Shown here piece after piece: positions 7,063 through 10,553 of a stretch of 10,553 nucleotides of DNA (its first letter is position 1; each line of letters begins with the position of its first letter). The position numbers were made by a program, and so were the translations under genes. Origin of the DNA: Campylobacterales bacterium (GTDB lineage: Bacteria > Campylobacterota > Campylobacteria > Campylobacterales > Arcobacteraceae); assembly GCA_027064245.1 (NCBI GenBank), contig JAMOPZ010000276.1, positions 1 to 10,553 on the forward strand, in the 5' to 3' direction. Under the pieces are notes generated by a model. That model was not told where the DNA came from. It did not search any database and was given only the letters and a program-made list of their open reading frames with translations.

Positions 7063-7087
7063 ATCTCTATTAGAGATTTAATTTTTT
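7061..7087 (+). terminator. Intrinsic terminator of the moeA-nadD/rsfS unit, between convergent genes
   Basis: AAATCTCT (7061-7068) and AGAGATTT (7072-7079) form a perfect 8-bp stem with a 3-nt loop. A run of six T follows at 7082-7087. The stem includes the last two bases of the fusion gene's stop codon and the stop codon of the opposing iron-sulfur gene. Only the plus strand has a T-run after the stem, so it is probably one-directional. The stem is AT-rich and of modest strength. Confidence 0.65.
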
Positions 7088-8382
7088 AATGCATCTGCTA
7101 TTAGCTCTATTGGATTTTTAAATATCACATTAGAGTCTGTTCTTCCTAAACTATCTGTTATTTGCATACGACATGCACTACACTCTGCACTAACTACTGT
7201 AGCTTTTGTATTATTTATCATTGCTGCTTTTTTTACACCTACTGCTTTTGCTATATGATATTTTTCACTTTGCATAGTAACTCCACCAAAACCACAACAA
7301 GCATTTGGATCACTCATCTCATCTATAGTATAATTTTGTTTTAAAAGTTCCCTTGGCTCTTTTTCAACTCCTTGCATCTTTTTTGCATGACATGGATCGT
7401 GGTATGTAACTATATCTTCCATTTTTTTACCGTTTGTTGCTAATATCTCTTTTAGATTTGTACTGTTTTCTAACCATTTTGTAGCCATAACTACTTTTGG
7501 AGCTATTGCTTTAGCTCTTTTTTGCCAGCTTGGTTGATCATGTAAGAAATGTTCCCAATCTGTATTTATCATAGCACTACATGTAGCTTCTGGTACAATT
7601 ATAGCTTCAACATCATCTATAAATGTTTCAAAATATTTTATATTTTTTTTAATCAAATAATCTACTGTGTCAAAATCACCAGTAAAATAAGCAGGTGCTC
7701 CACAACAAAGTTGTTTTTTAGGTATAAAAACATCATAGTTTAATTTTTTTAGGATAAATAAAAGTGATTTTCCTATATTTGTATAAGCATAATTTCCCAT
7801 ACACCCTATAAAAATAGCAACTTTTCCATTTGATTTTTTATCTTTGTTTTTTATTTTTATATTTGCTGGATATGAGTTTAGAAAAGATTTTCTATTTGCA
7901 AATGGTAAAGTTCTACCCTCTACCATTGGTTTTATTTTTTCTATAGGAAGGTCAAATCTTAGTTTTGCACCTTGAGTTTTATGATCTATTTTAAGTCCAC
8001 AAGTTTGAAATACCCATCCTAATTTTGCCATAATATTCATAATAGTTCTATGTCTAAGTAGAAAAAAGAAAGCTCTTTTGTACCATGCAATACCATATTT
8101 TTTAGCTATATCATATCTTACTTGTTCTATTATCATATCTGTTGGAAGATCATTTGGACAAGCTTCTACACAAGCTGTACATAAAAAGCAACTCTCAAAA
8201 ATATTTTTTGCATTTATATCTAGTTCTAATTCATCTCTTTTGTAAGCGCCTAGAAGTTCTATAAAACCTCTAGGAGATGTAGTTTCGTCTTCATTTACAC
8301 CAAATATTGTACATACAGGCTTACATTTACCACATTTTATACACTCATTGCTTATTTTTGTAAAATCAAATTTATTATTCAC
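7078..8382 (-). CDS. GlcF/HdrD-like iron-sulfur oxidoreductase subunit (two 4Fe-4S, two CCG domains)
   Basis: This 434-residue soluble protein begins with a double 4Fe-4S ferredoxin domain. Its ligands are Cys14, 17, 20, 24 (CIKCGKCKPVC) and Cys65, 68, 71, 75 (CFLCTACVEACP). Two cysteine-rich CCG domains follow: GCMGNYAY (193-200) with CCGAP (226-230) and Cys268, then HDPCHAKK (328-335) with CCGFGG (362-367) and Cys401/404. This is the layout of GlcF (glycolate oxidase iron-sulfur subunit), GlpC and HdrD-type proteins. They pass electrons from a flavoprotein dehydrogenase to quinone or disulfide. The usual flavoprotein partner (GlcD type) is not in the window, so the substrate is unknown. The start is GTG at 8382: an in-frame TAA lies three codons upstream, and AAAGG sits 10 nt before it. 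It faces the PP-loop gene across a shared regulatory region. Confidence 0.88.
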   Translation of the reverse strand: MNNKFDFTKISNECIKCGKCKPVCTIFGVNEDETTSPRGFIELLGAYKRDELELDINAKNIFESCFLCTACVEACPNDLPTDMIIEQVRYDIAKKYGIAWYKRAFFFLLRHRTIMNIMAKLGWVFQTCGLKIDHKTQGAKLRFDLPIEKIKPMVEGRTLPFANRKSFLNSYPANIKIKNKDKKSNGKVAIFIGCMGNYAYTNIGKSLLFILKKLNYDVFIPKKQLCCGAPAYFTGDFDTVDYLIKKNIKYFETFIDDVEAIIVPEATCSAMINTDWEHFLHDQPSWQKRAKAIAPKVVMATKWLENSTNLKEILATNGKKMEDIVTYHDPCHAKKMQGVEKEPRELLKQNYTIDEMSDPNACCGFGGVTMQSEKYHIAKAVGVKKAAMINNTKATVVSAECSACRMQITDSLGRTDSNVIFKNPIELIADALKN

Positions 8383-8404
8383 TATTATTTAACCTTTGTT
8401 TAAT

Positions 8405-8410
8405 TGTATA
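8405..8410 (-). promoter_or_regulatory. Probable -10 for the iron-sulfur gene
   Basis: On the minus strand 8410-8405 reads TATACA within TTATACAAT. A start near 8398 would give a leader of about 16 nt containing the AAAGG ribosome binding site at 8397-8393. The same bases read TGTATAAT on the plus strand (8405-8412), so an additional plus-strand promoter with a longer leader for the PP-loop gene cannot be excluded. Confidence 0.45.
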
Positions 8411-8421
8411 ATGAATTTTAC

Positions 8422-8442
8422 CTAAATATTCTTAATATTTAG
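8422..8442. promoter_or_regulatory. Perfect 9+9 bp inverted repeat, candidate operator in a divergent promoter region
   Basis: CTAAATATT (8422-8430) and AATATTTAG (8434-8442) are exact reverse complements with a 3-nt spacer, CTT. The repeat is centred between the two divergent -10 elements. It sits about 35-55 bp upstream of the predicted PP-loop gene start site and over the -35 area of the iron-sulfur gene promoter. This suits a dimeric regulator controlling one or both genes. No T-run follows, so it is not a terminator. I cannot assign it to a known regulator. Confidence 0.45.
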
Positions 8443-8462
8443 AGCTATCCTTAATGAATTTT

Positions 8463-8490
8463 TGATATAATCTATTATTAACTTTTAGGA
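8463..8490 (+). promoter_or_regulatory. Extended -10 promoter and ribosome binding site of the PP-loop gene
   Basis: TGATATAAT (8463-8471) is an extended -10 with a perfect TATAAT at 8466-8471. Transcription should start near 8478, leaving a leader of about 20 nt. AGGA at 8487-8490 lies 7 nt before the ATG at 8498, a good ribosome binding site. Confidence 0.72.
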
Positions 8491-8497
8491 TGTATAT

Positions 8498-9490
8498 ATG
8501 AAAGCATTAGCACTTTTTAGTGGTGGACTAGACTCAGTACTTGCCATGAAACTTATCAAAGATCAAGGTATTGAAGTAGTTGCAGTCAATATAAATATAG
8601 GTTTTGGATCTACTATGGATCGTATGGAACATATGCAAAATATGTGTGATCAAATAGGTGTTCTTTTTGTACCATTAGATTTAAGAGAACTTTATCTTCA
8701 AGAGGTTCTTTTTGATCCAAAACATGGATATGGAAAAAACTTTAATCCATGTATAGATTGTCATGGTTTTATGTTTCGTTATACAGGAGAATTACTAAAA
8801 AAATTTGATGCTGCATTTATGATAAGTGGGGAAGTTTTAGGACAACGACCTATGAGTCAAAGAAAAGATGCTTTAGAATCTGTAAAAAAATTAAGTAACT
8901 ATGATGATCTTATTATAAGACCTCTTAGTGCAAAACTTTTACCACCATCAAAACCAGAACAATTAGGTTGGGTAGATAGAGAAAAATTACTTGATATAAG
9001 CGGAAGAAATAGACAAAGACAATTAGAACTAGCAAAACAAATAGGTCTTGAGAATTTTGAATCTCCAGGTGGTGGATGTCTTTTAACAGAGATACAATTT
9101 AGTGCAAAATTAAAAGATTTTGTAGAGCATGATACTTTAGAAGTAGAAGATATAGATACTTTAAAAGCTGGTAGACACTTAAGATTACCCAATGGTGCAA
9201 AACTTATAATTGGACGAAATTTAGAAGATAATGAAAAATTATCAAAAACAAATAGTAACAAATATTATAAAGCTAGAATTTTAGATGCAAGTGGTCCGTT
9301 AGCACTGATGCAAAAAGATGCCTCATCAGATGATTTTGCTTTAGCTACAGATCTTATTATCACTTATGGTAAAACATCTTTAGATACACAATACAAAGTA
9401 AAATATACAGATGAACAAACAAATAAAGAAATTTTAATATCAGGTAAAAAACTACCCGATAAAACTAAAGCAGCTAGTTTATTGATTTAA
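8498..9490 (+). CDS. PP-loop ATPase, MnmA/ThiI-like RNA sulfurtransferase family
   Basis: The 330-residue protein starts with an ATP-pyrophosphatase PP-loop, FSGGLDSVLA, at residues 7-16. An MnmA-like cysteine motif follows, NPCIDCHGFMF (83-93, Cys85 and Cys88). GEVLGQRPMSQ is at 111-121, and a second conserved-looking cysteine is in GGGCLLTE (Cys194). In tRNA thiolases of the MnmA type, ATP adenylylates the uridine and a pair of such cysteines carries the sulfur. By analogy this enzyme probably thiolates an RNA base. It is not canonical MnmA, ThiI or TtcA: it lacks their flanking domains. The C-terminal third (about 215-330, with LKAGRHLRLPNGAKLIIGRN) resembles the NFACT-R RNA-binding domain, from memory. 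The exact substrate is unknown. It has its own promoter, and nusA follows 115 nt downstream. Confidence 0.8.
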   Translation: MKALALFSGGLDSVLAMKLIKDQGIEVVAVNINIGFGSTMDRMEHMQNMCDQIGVLFVPLDLRELYLQEVLFDPKHGYGKNFNPCIDCHGFMFRYTGELLKKFDAAFMISGEVLGQRPMSQRKDALESVKKLSNYDDLIIRPLSAKLLPPSKPEQLGWVDREKLLDISGRNRQRQLELAKQIGLENFESPGGGCLLTEIQFSAKLKDFVEHDTLEVEDIDTLKAGRHLRLPNGAKLIIGRNLEDNEKLSKTNSNKYYKARILDASGPLALMQKDASSDDFALATDLIITYGKTSLDTQYKVKYTDEQTNKEILISGKKLPDKTKAASLLI

Positions 9491-9543
9491 AATTTATTAT
9501 TATTTTTGAAATTTATATTTTTTAAAGTAAAATTAAGATAAAA

Positions 9544-9549
9544 TATAAT
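9544..9549 (+). promoter_or_regulatory. -10 element for nusA
   Basis: TATAAT at 9544-9549 within AAATATAATCCTGC predicts transcription from about 9556, giving a leader near 50 nt. The leader ends in AGAGGA (9594-9599), 6 nt before the nusA ATG, a strong ribosome binding site. I see no clear terminator between the PP-loop gene stop (9490) and this promoter, so read-through from upstream is possible. Confidence 0.65.
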
Positions 9550-9605
9550 CCTGCAAAGCAATATATCACAAAATATAACATTGCATTGTTGAAAGAGGAA
9601 AATAT

Positions 9606-10553
9606 ATGGAAAAAATTATAGATATAATAGATAGTATCGCTTATGAAAAAGGTTTAAAAGTATCTGATGTTACAGTAGCTTTAGAAGAATCATTAATAAA
9701 AACTGCTCAAAAAATGGTTGATGATAGTTTAGTATATGAAGCACATGTTAATAGAGAAAAAAAAGAGTTAAAATTGGCTCAAAAGATAGAAGTTGTACCA
9801 AATGATGATCCTAGATTAACAGGAACTGTACGGGAAAAACAAAATGATTGGGAAAAAGATCATGGTGTTGAGGGAAAACTAATAAATAAAGAAAATTTTA
9901 TTAGTATTGATGAAGCTAAAGAGTTAGATCCAGATCTTGAAATAGGAGATAGCTTAAGCTATGATCTTGAATTTGAATCTATGGGAAGAAATGCAGCAAC
10001 TATTCTTTTTTCAAATTTAGAATATAGACTACAAAGACATATAGAAGATAATCTATACAATAAATACAATGATCAAGTAGGAAAAACAATTACAAGTGTT
10101 GTTACACGAGTAGATGAAAATGATAATACTTTTATAGAATATGGTGAAGTAAAGGGTATTTTACCTAGAAAAAATAGAATAAAAGGTGAATTTTTTAAAG
10201 TAGGTGATGCCTTAAAAGCTGTAATAAAAAGGGTAAATATAGACCAAAAACATGGACTTACAATAGAAGTTAGTCGTACTAGTCCAAAATTTTTAGAATC
10301 TTTACTTATTAATGAAGTACCAGAATTAAAAGATAAAAAGATCAATATAGAAGGAAGTGCAAGGATCCCAGGTAGTAGAGCTAAAATTGCTTTAAGTACA
10401 AATGAACCAAATATAGATCCAATAGGCGCAGTTGTAGGGGTAAAAGGGGTAAGAATAAATGCTGTAAGTTCTCAACTAAATGGTGAAAATATAGATTGTA
10501 TAGAATATACTCCAATTAAAGAGATGTTTGTAAGTCGTGCATTATCACCTGCA
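9606..10553 (+). CDS. nusA: Transcription termination/antitermination factor NusA, 5' part (316 codons)
   Basis: The frame starts at ATG 9606 after a strong AGAGGA site and stays open to the right edge, so the C-terminus is missing. NusA binds RNA polymerase and the nascent RNA, and modulates pausing, termination and rRNA antitermination. The polymerase-binding N-terminal domain covers about residues 1-130 (MEKIIDIIDSIAYEKGLKVS). It is followed by an S1 domain at about 155-225 (VGKTITSVVTRVDENDNTFI, then GILPRKN) and the start of KH1 at about 230-316. KH1 has ARIPGSRAKIAL (252-263) and DPIGAVVGVKGVRINAV (271-287), with the GxxG loop GVKG at 278-281. Campylobacterota NusA is about 360-380 residues, so roughly 50-70 residues are probably missing. 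I see no frameshift or other damage in the part present. Confidence 0.94.
   Translation, partial: MEKIIDIIDSIAYEKGLKVSDVTVALEESLIKTAQKMVDDSLVYEAHVNREKKELKLAQKIEVVPNDDPRLTGTVREKQNDWEKDHGVEGKLINKENFISIDEAKELDPDLEIGDSLSYDLEFESMGRNAATILFSNLEYRLQRHIEDNLYNKYNDQVGKTITSVVTRVDENDNTFIEYGEVKGILPRKNRIKGEFFKVGDALKAVIKRVNIDQKHGLTIEVSRTSPKFLESLLINEVPELKDKKINIEGSARIPGSRAKIALSTNEPNIDPIGAVVGVKGVRINAVSSQLNGENIDCIEYTPIKEMFVSRALSPA

Noticed and set aside
7162..7743. Two short plus-strand frames rich in Cys, Thr and Tyr
   Set aside because: Both are shadows of the iron-sulfur protein gene on the minus strand.
8899..9261. Minus-strand open frame of 120 codons
   Set aside because: It is a shadow of the PP-loop gene, which carries the PP-loop and cysteine motifs.
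9558..9584. Hairpin GCAAT-ATAT / ATAT-ATTGC in the nusA leader
   Set aside because: The stem is short, AT-rich and bulged; nothing supports autoregulation or a riboswitch.
10073..10345. Minus-strand open frame of 90 codons
   Set aside because: It is a shadow of nusA.

Overview
The window is very AT-rich. Its promoters look like a strong TATAAT-type -10 with no recognisable -35, and the protein sequences resemble Campylobacterota. My best guess is an Arcobacteraceae-like bacterium; this rests on composition, promoter style and remembered protein similarity, not on a search. Nearly every base is coding and the longest gap between genes is about 115 bp. I see no tRNA, rRNA, insertion sequence, CRISPR array or prophage. 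This is core chromosome with a few unusual arrangements.

Left part, minus strand (4899 down to 1). One promoter in the 82-bp gap at 4900-4981 appears to drive a very compact operon: a YbiT-type ABC-F protein, a 23-residue membrane microprotein absent from a normal-length ORF scan, a 75-residue single-pass membrane protein, a mono-heme c-type cytochrome with a signal peptide, and a UvrD/Rep-family DNA helicase. The genes are separated by 1-3 nt or overlap. After 49 nt comes the 5' end of another minus-strand gene that runs off the left edge. It resembles the N-terminus of Maf/DUF115 motility-associated proteins.

Middle part, plus strand (4982-7062). A MoeA-family molybdopterin enzyme, possibly read from a leaderless mRNA, overlaps by 4 bp a gene encoding NadD (NAD synthesis) fused in frame to RsfS (ribosomal silencing factor). 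The natural RsfS start codon is still present at the junction. A hairpin plus T-run ends this unit and overlaps the stop codons of both convergent genes.

Right part. A minus-strand GlcF/HdrD-like iron-sulfur protein (GTG start) and a plus-strand PP-loop sulfurtransferase-like protein diverge from a 115-bp region. That region holds two promoters and a perfect 9+9 bp inverted repeat, a good operator candidate. The window ends inside nusA, which has its own promoter and a strong ribosome binding site.

Several genes concern translation or RNA (ABC-F, RsfS, the PP-loop protein, NusA), and others redox or cofactor chemistry (cytochrome c, MoeA, NadD, Fe-S protein). I see no evidence that they form one pathway. 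The best candidates for novelty are the NadD-RsfS fusion with a possible second internal product, and the microprotein/small membrane protein/cytochrome trio between the ABC-F and helicase genes.
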